Below, piece by piece: positions 35,796-49,352 of a DNA stretch of 64,000 nt. Position numbers and translations under genes: made by a program. Numbering within the stretch: position 1 is the first letter of the stretch; each line of letters begins with the position of its first letter. This DNA comes from Phylloscopus collybita (Eukaryota > Chordata > Aves > Passeriformes > Phylloscopidae), in the NCBI GenBank assembly GCA_027886175.1, contig JAJNNQ010000006.1:3844001-3908000 (forward strand), given 5' to 3'. The notes beneath the pieces were generated by a model. The model saw only the letters and a list, made by a program, of their open reading frames with translations, searched no databases and had not been told where the DNA came from.

Positions 35796-38700
35796 GGAGT
35801 CACTCGATAGGACGTGCGATGCTCATTGCAAGTTCTTGTACACTTGTTAGGCTGAACACTCCATGTGACAGGGAACTCCTACTGTTTTTACTACAAAATT
35901 TGCAACAATGCACCTTCCTAGAGAACAAGTCAGAGTCAGTGCTTGCAGGGTAAGAGTTGTCAAATAGTCTCTGATTTGCATAAGTTTAAACTTTTCTGAG
36001 AAATCCCAAATGAACCCCATCTATTCTCATGCAAAACAAGAAAATTTTAATATGAGTGATGAAAAAAATTTCAACTACCCTTGTAACTAATGATGTTTCT
36101 CTGATCTGTGTATAGCCAGAAGGTCAAGGAACAAATGTGTCTTCCTTTGGAAAATGGTCCTGGGATAAAATTCAACATTACAGATCATCAAGACTACGTC
36201 AAACAATTACCCAATATGAGCCAATCCAGAGCCAAGAAAGCCCATATTCTAAAATTAGCATGCGTGATTAAGTCATCTAGAGTGGTCAGCTGCCCAGATT
36301 TACTGTGGATGTCAGGGCTATGGCAGATACCCAGCAGCCTTTCTCACAGATGACTGGTTTATTTCCCGGATAAAGCACATATGGATGCAGGATGAAGCAC
36401 ATAACCATTGAGCTCAGAGAAGGGCTATCTTACAACTAAAGAGGCTTCTCCAACTTAAGGTAGGAGAAGCATCATTTCAGAAGCATATTTCTGGAAAATT
36501 TCTTCACATGACTTTCCAAATTCCATAGAAAATGGACTGTAGGTGTTCAGATACTCTGTCAAGTGACTGTCTCAATGTTTTTAGCCACTAACTAAAAAGT
36601 GCCAGGCATACAAAAGTGAGCAAAGGCAGTATATAGAGAATTCCTAAGATTTTAAAACCAAGAGGACTGTTACAGTTATTTAATCTTATTTATTTTATGT
36701 AATACTGACCACAGAAACACACTTAGCAACTGTGTTGCTAACTTTTTTGATTTTTTTAAGTAGTTTATTTTTATTACTAAACTCAATAGATAAGCCATTG
36801 TTTTCCTAGGGAAGTTGTTCTACTTAGATCTCTCTGAAATGACCTTTATACCTAGTCTAATTTGGCTGACTTTGCCTTCAAACCACTGCATCTCATTTTG
36901 CCCAATTCCACAAAGTTTCTCAGCTAGACATTTGTAGATTGTGATGAAGTCATGTCCTTGAAGAAATTCAGTACATGAAGCTTTTGTAGCTTCTTCGCAT
37001 GAGCCATTTTCTTCATCCTTCCTCATTCCATTTATTCTTTCCAAAAGCTTCTAAAATTGTAACATCTTTCCTAAAGTACAAGCACCAGAACTTGTCATAA
37101 TAGTCAAGTAATAGTGTCATTACTCTCATCTTGCAGTGTAGAAATACTACTTTTCTTCTTTCATAGCTGGTGATGAAGCTTAATTTCTGAATCACATCTA
37201 GGTAAATGAATTCTGTTTATTATCTTCAGAACAGTACAGATGTGAGGTTTCACACATGTGGACTTGAAATGTAGATACCTATGAGGATGAAGGAAGGAGG
37301 TACGAAGTGAGAGGCAAAATTGGAAGTAAGGATTAGAGTAAATACCCTGCAAGGATCATGTTAGCTGTAGTCAGTGACTGCAGGGAAGTCAGGGTTGTAG
37401 GTGACAAATGCCAGGAAGTGTAAAGGTTGCATGTCAAAGTGTCAGTTGTATCCTATACTATATATTCTTCGTTCATTTTATTTCTTGGAAGCAGGAGAGG
37501 AAGAAATAAACCTCACATTCCAGTGTGCAGGTAAAGGAGACAGCAGACCTCCATGTTTTTCATGGTCTAGAGAGATTGCAGCTCGGATAAGGACCTAGTT
37601 GGTTAGATCAGCTCAAATCACACTAGTGTGATCTGATGCTTATTCTGACACAATCTTTCACCCCTTCTTCTTAAAAAGTACAGTGTTAAAATGTACTTCA
37701 TTCTACTAAATAACATGTCTCACCTTAATGTGTTTACCTGGCTTATTTCTGTATTTATTTATCGCCACTCTTTCTATTCTGGTGTTTCCATTAATTTTAC
37801 TCAGTCTGCATTTATATTTTATTTTAAACTACCAATACAGACAGTGAATAACCTCGGGTGAAGATATATTCATGAAATCACAAAAAAATATTAATCCTTA
37901 GTGTCTAATAATTTCTCATCTAGTTTCTTATTGCAACTTAGTAGTAGAGACAATTATATGTACATGAAATATGGATACTTTTATAATAGATCTTTTTTTA
38001 AACCTTGGAGTCAATGTGGTGTGAAGTCAAGTACCCTACAGAAGTCTGAATATTTTATTCATCATATTGACCATTTATCAACCGACCTTGTAACTTCATA
38101 AAAAAACAGTAAAGGGTTTGTATAAGAAGGCTTATTTTCCATTAAATTGCATTGGCTGACATGAACTTTGAATGATACTGAACTCTTAATTGTTTACTGA
38201 TTACACCCATGCCAGCTTTTTTATAACCATCTGAGATTGGTATCAACCTAGCTGTCCTTTAATATCCTCTCCTATAACCTTTTAAAACACCAGTACAGCT
38301 GTTCAGCTCTTTTTGAATCCCTCTGTGAGTTTTTCATTGTTCTTATTTGAAAACATCAATTTTAAAAAGCTCATTTAAAAAGACATTTGTGGATAATTCC
38401 GTGAGTGTTCTTAGATTCCAGTGTTCTAGTTTTGCGTCTAAATAAATGCTTAATTTCATTAAAAATTTTAGTACCCTTCAGAATAAATGTAATTATCAAT
38501 ATCAAACCTGATATTTATTTTTCTGTCTTGTTCCAAGAAATTCTTGTTCCCATTGTTATTGTTTTCTTGCTGATGCCCAACAGAAATATGTATTAAATAA
38601 TTCCACCTTTTTTTGCATCATAGTATGATTTTGCCATCTCTGTTTAATATCAGTATCAGTAAATGTCAATGATTGTTGTGGTTCATATGTACATATATCA

Positions 38701-41700
38701 GAACAGAGGTACACACATATATATATCTCTCTCACACATATTTATTTTGGCTACTCTTATCAACTGTCTGAATTCCTTCACTACAATTGTTATTACATTA
38801 CTTCCTCTTTATTTTTTTTTTTCAATATACCTGTGATCCTTCAAAATATGGAAAAAAGATGCAAAAAAAATTTTATAACTCAGATATTTTTAATAAAGTA
38901 AATATTTGCTGAAGAAAAAATATGTTTGGTGCACTCGACAAAATATCTTAAGCACATTTCAATCATACACATGTGTGGGTGTAGTCAGTGTAACTATGCA
39001 TATATGAATATAAAAAGAAAGAGATTTTATCTCATTTTTCTTCATCCATAACTTCTCTTCCAGTTTTAGATACTGAATTTTAAAAAGACACCAGGGTTAT
39101 ACGCTACTTCTTAATATATATTCTTTTTGTATAGCTACAAGAGCTAGATATTAATTTAGTCGTGCTTCCTAAAAGTCCAAACACAATAGAAAATATTTTT
39201 CTCATCCAATAAACTAGAAGAAATAAATTATATCTAAATTGTAAAAAAAAAGTGTTTACAGTAGATGAAGGCTATTTATGTAAATAAAAACATGTACAAA
39301 TATTGAAGAGGAGTAATATACAGCAAAACTGATGAGATTCATTAGGGGCAGGCTATGGTTTGAACATTTTTTGATTTTCCACCATAAATTTGCCTTTATT
39401 AAATATCACCAATCTCACTTAATAAGAAATGAATTAAAGAACAAATAAGAAAAGAAGAAGGAACAAGTAAAAGAAACTCGGTGACATAAAAATATAAGTC
39501 CCTGAACTCAATACTACTTGCCGGTGAATTGTCTCAGTCTACCTGAATTGCCTAAATCACTGGGAAATAGTTTTAGAAATGAAATGAGAGCTCAGCCTTT
39601 GCAGAGGTGATGATAAATCAGACTTGTAAACGTGCAATTTAGCTACTGTCTGTGTTAGTCTTTACTATTTTTTCATACTGAATGTGAGATGGTCTTTCAT
39701 ATGGGTGAGAAGGAAAATGGAAAGGGTGAAAAAAATTATCTGGTTTTGTATTTTGTGTACAGTTCTCTGTTCAAAAACTGCATTGATGCATCCACTGAAT
39801 ACATAATTTTCTCTTATACTTTTAACATGACACAAAATGAGAAAGTTTACATTAAAACTCTTACCTAATTTTCCTCTAATTCAGCATTATGATTCAAATT
39901 TTTATTTCCACTATTATTTTCTACAGTCCCTGTGGTGCTTACAATTCATCCTATCTCAAAATAGTAAAGGAAAACAACAGAGAGGAAAATTGTCCAACAA
40001 TTTTAAAATATCTATTTTTAATTTTAAAAATAAGTCTAATGTATTAGAAACTGTAAATAAATGTGTTTTCACAACCGTTCAAGTAGCTTAATGTCGGCAA
40101 AATTAAGGCACATTTGTAGCACAAAAATAGCCTTCTACAACACAGTGCATCAGCAACAGTTCACTCCAAATGTTGTAGATAATTAATCTCATTTTCCCTC
40201 TGCTTTGTTTTGTGTTCTATTAGTTTTCTTATTCAGACTTTCAAGTCACAAATCTAATTTAAAGCCGCACAACTGGTCTAATGTGGTAATGTGTTCCAAG
40301 TGCGTGCAGTGTCTAGCAGTGAGTGGTAGGGACAGAATACTAATTTGCCTCCCAGTGTGCATGGTGCTCAATAAATAAATAATATATTACCTGTGCTCAC
40401 CATTACTTGACTACAGAAGATGTCAAAAGCAGCAGAAAAGCTGGATGCATGTTTAAGGCATGTAACAGAAAATGCACTGAAACAGGGATGGGTAGGGGAG
40501 ACAGGAGAAAAGAGGAAAGGAGAGGGAGAGAACAGTCTGCCACAGAATGGCAATTATTCTGTTAAAATGGTTAACTATAGCTGCACAAAGACTGTACATT
40601 AAACTACATATTATTAATAGTTAAATATTAATTATTTCTTTGTAACAAATAATTCTGTTTGTTCTCTTATTTCTCTATAAAGAAATGTATAATTCCTTTA
40701 TGTTATTCTAACTTCTGCTTGTTTAATTATTGTCTTTCAGAAATACTATTTTCTTTTTTTCCCCAACACATTGATTTTCTTCTGTTGCTTGACTTTACTT
40801 CCTTACTGTGTGTAGAGGTTGCTTTATTTTTGGAGCTTTAGTTTTCATACACCTGAAAACTAAACTATACACCAGTTAAATAATTGTAGAGTTACTGAGT
40901 TTCACTCTGATCTTCTGTGCCATCATCTGAACTTCTGGAAACTCCACTGTGATCAATGAAGACACACTGGTGCAAAACTAGCACTTGGGAGACTAAATTC
41001 AGAGTGTTGATATTACAAAGAAGTGTGCAAGGAAGCATGTGTGTACAATGGAAAAAGAGACAATGTACTGGCATGTATGGTAAAATAAAAGTCTGAGAAT
41101 AAAGTAAAGGATAAAAAGATGACGTGGAAGGAGAAAAAAAAAAGAAAATATAATTCCCATGAAACTGACAATGTCTTGGATTATTAAAATATTATTTTGT
41201 ATAAAATGTCATTACATTCTTGTTTAAATTTAATGCAATTTACCAGACCATAAAGAACTCCTTAGAATAAATGGCTGGTTTCCAGACACAGCTACTGTGC
41301 TGCTGATTACAATACATCCTGACATTTATGACAGTTTTATAATTCTTGTATTCTGTACCTAGCTGTGCTCTGAAGTGTCTCTACTTTGCTGAAGGCTTTC
41401 TCCTGGGAAATGGCTCTAAAGTTTTGTAGACTGAAAGGACAATAAAATAGTTTGACAGAAAAACACTATTACTATAGAATGCAAATCTGTTTCCATTTTG
41501 TTTATAACCATTAAAAATGAAGATTCATTTTATAATGAATACCTGAGTAATTTATCATCACAAAAAAAATGGCATTTACTTGAGAAGATTTTCTTATATG
41601 ACCAAACTTACCAATATGAATAGGGATTTGTCAGTTCAATGCGAAGACCCTTCTATTGCAAGAGTAACCCCAGTGATGGTTTACAAAGACTAAAATTGAC

Positions 41701-44506
41701 AGGAAGACTAGGAAAAATGTCAGACCTAGATACAAGCAAAAGAACAGATAAGTTAGAGTATGAGGGCAGGAAAGAAATTTCACTGCACAACCTTTGACCT
41801 TTATGTGGGGCAGCAGCATTTAATCATATCTTCGAACGTTTCATGAAAGTTTTGTAACAAAAAAATGACACAATTCACAGGATGATTTCGAGAAAGAGCA
41901 AGCTGAAGAATTTCTATAACTACTTGGGTAATACTGGCTTAATGTTTTCAATGAAAACATAAAAGCTTTTAAGTGAAGATGTTATCAAAATTGTCATAAT
42001 AACAATAAATTTATTTTTTCTATAAAAGACTGTTCCTATACATTTCAACTGAAATGCTATAACATTTCCACTGAAAATTGTGCACCTGCTGTACAAAAAG
42101 TATTTTGCATAGTTGCTTGAGTTCATGTACTTTGACTTGCAGCTGCAAGAAGACAGTTGAAGTTCTGACTTAACCATAAAACTTCAGTGAGACATACTGT
42201 CCATTGAACAAGAGGGAGACAGACTGAAAAAGATGGTATTGACTATTCTGATTTCCAGGCAGCATGTTTATGCTTGCTAATATTTGGGGTATAGATCCAA
42301 AACTCCATTCATTCCCAATAATACTGCACCCCTGTCATCTTCTCCCTTTGATGTGATCCCTTCTTTTCTGCTCTCCTCATTTAGTGCAGAAGGTTATTAC
42401 AGAGTTAATGGTAGAGTTACTCCCATTGGCCCTAAACTTCTATGCTAATCAAACTGTAGATTGTCCTTAAAAGGGTGTATTTCTACAGTGCTGCTCCATT
42501 TCCGAGTGCTGGCTGTGAGAGATAATGTAATCATCTGTAGTGCTGCAGAAAAACAGGTTTAAATTGTAATCACACAAGAACCCCTGTATTAAACTAGGTC
42601 AGCCTAGTCTGTATACAGATGGAAGGAAGACCTCTGCAGACCTCTGAAGTATTTAAGGAGATACTATTAGTGAGTAATACAGCAGATGACAAATTTTCAC
42701 AGTATTAGTACTGCCCAGACATCATATTAGATGGAACCCTATTGCTAGAGATCTCATCCTTCACATAAAACATAAAATAAAGGTGCTGAACAAGACCAGT
42801 CATTACAAATTGTGTGGTATTTCTCATAATGCTATCTTGGCCAAACTTGAAGTAGGTAATTACATTCTGCTTGCCTTAATTAACCTAAAGTCTGTGAAAT
42901 GCATGTTTTTACTTCTCATCCTAACAGCTCTGTAACGATATTTTCCCCATCCTCAATGAACACAGACTATTGTCTCAAAGAAAAACAAAACAAAAACAAC
43001 AAAAAATTACCCTAGTATATACAATTATGAATAACATACAAAATAGCCAATAACTTTAAAGTATGGGCTTAACTAAATTGAAAAAAATTATAAATCACAA
43101 CAGATTTTTCCATTGAAATTGTTTAACGGCTATCCAGGAAACAAGGTCCAGTAATTACAAGTGCAGTATGAAATGAATATTCTAGAAAATCTAAAAACAG
43201 AACTGTACAATTTAATATATTTCAGTATAAAGTAATGAAGTAAAGGCAATGGAAAATGTAAGTCAGCTTCAGAGAGAAATGCATACTTAAATTTTTATGA
43301 ATACCATCCCAACATACTAGTAAGACATGAGTGTAGGAAAAGATGGCTGCTTGGAGGTTACTGGGAGTTGGTTTGAAGAAGGTGAAAACAGCAATTCAGA
43401 TATTGCTGCCCAACTAAATTTTATTCCAAATTTGAATCTTTTGCTTCAAAGGGAACATTTTGATTCCCTCTGAACCCTACAGTGCTAGTTCAAACTGAAA
43501 AAAAAAATCACAAATCCCTGGAAGTGTAGAGTTTCAGCTCTTTAGAAAATAATAATAATAAAAAAATAATATTTCACTGGAATATTTAGCATCAAAAATA
43601 TTCTTGATCAGTTTACTGCACATAATACTAAAACCTTGTCTTTCTTTTCTAATACAAAAGAAAGAATGGGATATTACATCAGTGTTTGATCTTGTCCATT
43701 CTTAAAGTGGGCACACCTTTTTGCATTCAGTAGCAATTCTGTGTTTTTATCTATTAAGTATTTGAAAATGTCTTGCACAATTGCAGCCATTACACAGAGA
43801 CTATAAGGAAAACACATTCCTTTATTCATTTTTTTATACCAATACATAAATTTCAAGGACAGTATCCATTTTGTGTATATTAATGCAAATGGGAAAACAT
43901 TATATTAGCAACCTTCAGTAACTTTAAGGAACTCACACACAGGTTTCTAATTCAATTAATCAGCATTATTTGGGTCAGTCAATTAACTTTCTCCTCCTGC
44001 CATGAACACTTCAATAATCCTCAACTAAATGAGGTAGTATAGACCAAATACACCCTTTTGATTCTGAAATTAAAACAACAGGTATGTGCTTTTGTTATAA
44101 CATTTTGGCAGTACTGCCAGACAGATATTCCCTTCAGGAAACCAAGAGGAAAGAAAAGAACCAAATTAAGAAAGAAAAAAAAAAGGGAAATAGAGGAGGC
44201 CTACATTGAAACACAATTGCTGAGGCAGCACTGCAGGACTCAGAGAAGAGCCTCTTTGCAAAAGAAAATGCACTGTGCAATTCCATCTCTCAGATGTGCT
44301 TAGTGAAGAATTTTCACATGAGCATCTGTGCTTGTCAGGATTCTTTTCTGAACTGCTACCCACGGTTTCTGTGTTACCAGCTGATAAACTGCTTGTAAAA
44401 TTTAGCGGTTGAAACATACCTTACTCTCTGTCTCCACTGTGGAATCCCACCACAGTTAGCCTCTTGCAGCTGAAAAAAATCCACAAAATTTAATGGATAT
44501 GAGTAA
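35796..44506. other. Long repeat-poor AT-rich stretch, no gene seen
   Basis: Nearly 9 kb shows no transposon that I recognise. Only short frames (60-85 codons) are present on both strands, without domains. Small A/T runs occur, for example near 38812, 39242 and 42983. A small palindrome TGTTTTCAATGAAAACA lies at 41943-41959. If any conserved regulatory elements exist in this window, this is a plausible place, but I cannot identify them from one genome. Confidence 0.6.
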
Positions 44507-44544
44507 GCGACCGGTCTGTGACAGTTGTACGGCTGAAACGTCGC
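44507..44544. other. CpG-rich pocket in CpG-poor DNA
   Basis: Five CpGs occur in 38 bp (44508, 44512, 44530, 44539 and 44542), whereas flanking kilobases have very few. The pocket is bounded by GCGAC (44507-44511) and its reverse complement GTCGC (44540-44544), and contains the 8-bp palindrome GACCGGTC. I do not recognise it as a known repeat or binding cluster. Confidence 0.6.
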
Positions 44545-46725
44545 CTGGTCTATTGACTGTTTAACTATGCAACCTCTCTGCTGCCTTAACCATTCATAAT
44601 CATCATCCCATTAGTGAAGAAACTTCTCAGGATTCATCCTAACACTTTGTATTTTAAAAAGTTTGTGGTGTTCTTGTCACGCCTGTTTCTTACTAGTGAC
44701 ACAGCACTTGAGCATATTTAGAAATTTTTGAGAAAATAAAAATGCAAGATGGAAGACTTTCTCACGTTGAATACATACATTATCCTTCCATGGAAAGCCC
44801 CTGTGTGTGCAAAACTCCAAAGGACTTGATGACAGAAAGAGTTCTGGTGGTTTTTTTCTTAAAAACCATGTAAGAAAGCACTATTTTCCTAGGGAGAAGA
44901 AAGTATTTAAGATCAAGGGGATTGAATAAGTTTGGGATTAAATGACTACACCTGTTGAATATTTAAAAAAAATAAATATGCACAGAAAAAATTGAAGTGC
45001 ACAAATGCATATCAGTTGGAGTATTAGTGATGGAGCTGGAGTAATTAGTATCTTATCTTGTAATACTAGTTAAAAGGTAGGTTTAATACTCATGTAGATT
45101 TTATTTCAGTGATGTATCTGGATGAACAAATAACCCTCAAGAAGAGATGCAATCAATCCTTAATCCCAGTTCTCTGAAAATTGCAGCTGAAACTTTTTTT
45201 AAATAAATATCCAATGTTAAGAGCTGTGCCATGGAAAATTAATGTGGCCCCAAAGCCAGACTATCTTTATTTTCAGAGAACGCATAAAAGCCAGCTAGTG
45301 ACAACTTTTGGTTGTTAAAAGCCCCATGATACTTTTACAAGAGACAGAGTTTTAATTTTCAATTGTTAGTCCAAATCCAGCGTGGGTAATTATACTCCTT
45401 CTATTTAAGAAATCACAGTTGTCCTTTTAATTGAGAACAGTATAATTTTCTTCTTCCCCTAAAAATCAAGTCAGGGTGTGTTAGCAGCCATCAGATTCTT
45501 ATGCATGTGATAGTATTTCACTTGCAGTCAGTTCATATTATAAACTCAAATAACCCCCTAACCTAAGGTTTAGAATGCAAACTTCAGTGCATACACATGA
45601 AGATCCATTGTCTCCTCCATACATTTCCTTGGCTAACAGTAGAGGTAAATATTAAATGGCACCCACAAAACCATCTTGAACTTTATGAGCCACATGGTAT
45701 CAGCAGAAATTATTACAGTGATTTCTGATGATTGTGGATTAGGCTCTTTTGGAATAATAAGATAAAACAGGATGACAAGGAATAAAGATAAAAGTCTGAC
45801 TTCACTGAAACTAGCAACAATTTTTTTTGAGTTATTTCAGTGCAGTCTGCTTTTCTTCCAAAGAGAGGTTTTATTTTGCTTTGGTTCATTTTAGGAGAGA
45901 GGGAAAAAAGATGTTTTACAAGAAATTATGGTTTGTGCCATCAACAAGTACTGTCAAACTAGTTTTATTTTGGCATTATCAGAGTCTGTGAAATCAAATC
46001 AGATACTGTGTAAACATAGGGTTTAAATCATGAAATAATGACTATAATTTAAGCTCCATTTTCTTGACAGTAGAAGAAAAAATATTTTCAGTCTATGTCT
46101 CACAGGATTAACATTTAAACATGGGGACAAACTAATGAGGACAGTAAAAATAATTACAATTCGCCTCCACTAGAACAAAATAAAAATTATCAGAAAAGTT
46201 CGTTCATTGTGTAGAAGTTAATAAAAGGGCATTTAATAAACAGATAATGGAACAGGTAACAGCATATTAATACACAAAACAACAACAACAACAACAACAA
46301 AACCCTTCCTAATAATTTCAAATGCTAATTGGGAAAAAATAGACTGTGTAAGATTCCACCCAAAACACTTTATCACTGCTTGCATTAGAAGCGTTAATAG
46401 AGCCAAGACCTTTAATGAAAATCTCATCTGCCAGCTAATCCCAGTGGAAAGAATGGTAACAAATGCAAGAGAGACTGAAGTATTAATTCATACTTGATAG
46501 TGTATTATAAATCTCAGCAAAAGTGTGCTGGAAACTCTATGGATAAATGCAATTATAACATTAGAATCTGTTTCCAAGTACCTCAGGGACACTGAGAACA
46601 GGTTATGTTGTGCATTGGTTCATTTGTCTACTTTTATGTACAGTGGAACAGGAAACATAGTGAACACATATGTATCTTAGTTTAAAAAACAATTAAAAGA
46701 GATATTGAAATTTTCATTAAAACTA
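44545..46725. other. Unique AT-rich DNA with an ACA microsatellite
   Basis: An (ACA)n run lies at about 46277-46302. No gene or transposon is seen. Confidence 0.6.
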
Positions 46726-46803
46726 GTGTGGCTTAACAAGGTAGCACAGAGCTGAAAGAAAACAGAATAGAAAGAGCTGAAGGGGATTCTTGTTAAGCCA
46801 CAC
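46726..46803. repeat. 15-bp perfect inverted repeat around a 48-bp spacer
   Basis: GTGTGGCTTAACAAG at 46726-46740 is exactly reverse-complemented at 46789-46803. The spacer is purine-rich and includes AGCTGAA twice. It could be a small terminal-inverted-repeat element, a stem-loop, or chance. I see no clear target-site duplication flanking it. Confidence 0.9.
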
Positions 46804-48774
46804 AAAATTCTCTTGGACAAATGCCCTTACACCCAATCTGTTTCCCCATTCCTTGGTGTGGGGCGTGTCCATCTCATGCCAGAATCAAACATGGGAAGGG
46901 AGATGGACTAGAATATACAAAGCTCCATCCACTCCTTAGCAGTCAAAGGAATCCCTGATGGAAAAAGTCAAGGCAGCACAGCCCTTGTGCAGTTTTGTAC
47001 TGAGTTTGAGTTTGGTTTGGACCCAGAAGTACTAAAGACTTGGGAAGGATGGATTATCACTTAGACTTTGCCAGCAGCAGCTGGCTTTCTGAAACACTGA
47101 AAGAAGTTCAAAGGTGGATTTAAAATTCTGTCTTTCTCTGTCTCCTTCATTTGTGACATTACATACATAATTTATATAATATATATGATAAAGGTAATTT
47201 TTTTGCTATTAATTCCTTACCCATGCATATATCTTTTTCCAAAAAATTACTAAAAAAATTAGTATTTTATGTAACAACACGGTAGTTTGCTACTTAAACA
47301 AGGTAGTGTTACAAAGCAGTCACATAAAAATTGTTAATTTCATAGTGAACATGAACAAATATATAAATTTTCTCTCTGAAATACTGAGTATGTTTAAAAT
47401 GACAACTCTTTTACATTTAAATGTTTCCTTCCTCCATGTAGTTAGTATGAGTCACACTTATTTAGGTAGAGATGTGCTTATTGTACTGATTATATATTTA
47501 CTGTTTTATTCTTCTTAGCGCCATACTGCAGTGCCTATAAACCTGTGAGAATATGAGCCAAGGTGGTGGTTGCTGGCATTCTTTTTTCTTTTTTTTTTGT
47601 GTTCACAAATAATCAACACATTATTAACAAAGCTCCACTTGTAGAATTTAAATAGTGTCAGAATTTGACTTGCAGATCTAAGGACAAATTTGCAAGGTTG
47701 ACTGTCAGAATAGGTTTTTAGTTTTTTTAAAAACTTGTCAACAGAGTACACTTAAGACAGAGTTAATGAGAGACAACACACAGAGAATCCAATTATACAT
47801 TTTTTACAGATTGCTCATTGGAGTATAAGTATGCTTTAATAGCATACAAAGTCAAAGAGCTCACATAAGAATAGTCAAGATAATTGAGGACAGATTTATT
47901 CAGAGGATACAGAAATTAAGGCATAGATCCTTATCTTAGAAGGTGCCACATGGGAATTACCTTTTAGATTACCTAGGACACAACAATTACAGGCAGGCAA
48001 GACAAGTGGGCGACATTAGAATTTAAGAATGGCCCAGAAAAACAGCACAGTGGTCTATATGAAAATAAACTTAGTGCCTTAAAATGCTTAATGCAGTTAG
48101 GATTCTGGATAAAAAAGCACATATCCCTTCACTTTGTGTATTTCTCTATGGCTATCAAGGCAAAAGACTCTTCTTTCATTTTTACTACTGGTCATGTAAG
48201 ACTGCAGAGACCCTGGAATTAGAGCATTCAAGAGGTTTCCTCTGGAAACTGATATTTTTAACAGCCAACAATTCTCTCTTTAACATGTGTGAAGGGTACT
48301 ATTACTTTCAATCTAATTACTTAGTAGTTCAATACTTTTGTGAAGTTTGAGTCCAATAAGGCAAAGTGTTTCCAAATTAGAAAAAAATAATGTTAACTTC
48401 CCATTCTGGTCTGGAATACTGCAGGTTTCTCAAGCACAAATGTACTCTTTTGTGGTCCCCATGTGACTTTAACTATAAAATATATATTTAAATCCCTTAT
48501 TCAGCCAGAATACCAGATCTGCCCATATGTAGCAGAAGGGTTTCTGAGCTTTTGACTAGATTTCTTGAGAAAACTACAATGCCTCTGTCTCCCAGGCCCT
48601 AAACAGTCAAGACAGAGATTTGTGTTTGTACTTTTTGTTTTCCTTTGGATATATGGTATGAGTTAGGTGATAGTTCAGATCGTGCCTGGGAGTGTTTGAA
48701 CTCTGATGTCATAGGTATTTTAGAAACACGGGGTGGGAAAACCTTCTATTTCCTAACCCACAGACACTCTAAAT
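46804..48774. other. Unique AT-rich DNA, no gene seen
   Basis: Frames of 70-88 codons (47306-47518, 47515-47751 and 48084-48350) lie in T/A-rich DNA and show no domain. No transposon is recognised. Confidence 0.6.
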
Positions 48775-48978
48775 CAAAAAAAAAAAAAAAAAAAAAAAAA
48801 AAACAAACAAAAAAAAACAAACAAAAAAAAAACAAACAAAAAAACAAAAAAACAAACAAACAAAACAAAACAAAACAAAAAAACGAAACAAACAAACAAA
48901 CAAAAAAAAACACCAAAAAAAAAACCCACAAAAAAACCCCCACAAAACAAAACAAAACAAAAAAACCACAAAAAACAA
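48775..48978 (+). repeat. A/C-only low-complexity tract, 204 bp
   Basis: Of 204 bases, 203 are A or C; the single exception is G at 48885. It opens with a 28-base A run and continues as mixed CAAA, CAAAA and CCCA units. The Lys/Asn/Gln-rich plus-strand frame (48645-48995) and the Phe/Cys/Leu-rich minus-strand frames are translations of this tract. It is the longest A/C tract in the window. Confidence 0.97.
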
Positions 48979-49033
48979 TGGCAAAAGCGTTTTGAAATAA
49001 TCTTGATCATATTTTTATGAAGTTTATGTCTAT

Positions 49034-49352
49034 TGTGGGTTGACCCTGGCTGAATGGTAGATGCTCACCAAAGTTGCTCTATCACTCACCTCCTCAGCTG
49101 AGTAGAAAACAGAAAATATAACAAAGATTCATGGATAAAGATAAGGGCAGGGAGAGATCATACACAAATGACTGTCACAGGAGAAATAGACTTGACTTGG
49201 GAAAATTAACCTCCAGGCTACTGCAAAAATTAACCCTGTCTTGGCCGGAAGGAGGACACCTACACAGGAATATCTTCTGACAGCCTCTCACAAAACCCAC
49301 CCCTGGATCTCCTCCACTACCAAAACCTTGCCATGAGAACCCAATACACTCC
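49034..49352 (+). mobile_element. Short avian endogenous-retrovirus LTR, internally shortened
   Basis: It begins TGTGGGTTGACCCTGGCTGA, then AAAGTTGCTCTATCACTCAC, GGCAGGGAGAGATCATACAC, and a CTTGACTTGGGAAAATTAAC block typical of this LTR family's 5' part. It then passes quickly to the 3' part with AGCCTCTCACAAAACCCACC and CTACCAAAACCTTGCCATGA. The middle segment with CACGGGCTGCA units, present at 20.1-20.7 kb, is missing. There is no flanking viral gene. The right border and target duplication are unclear. Confidence 0.75.

Noticed and set aside
48645..48995. Lys/Asn/Gln-rich 116-codon frame
   Set aside because: Most of it is the 204-bp A/C tract; the unique part is only about 40 codons.
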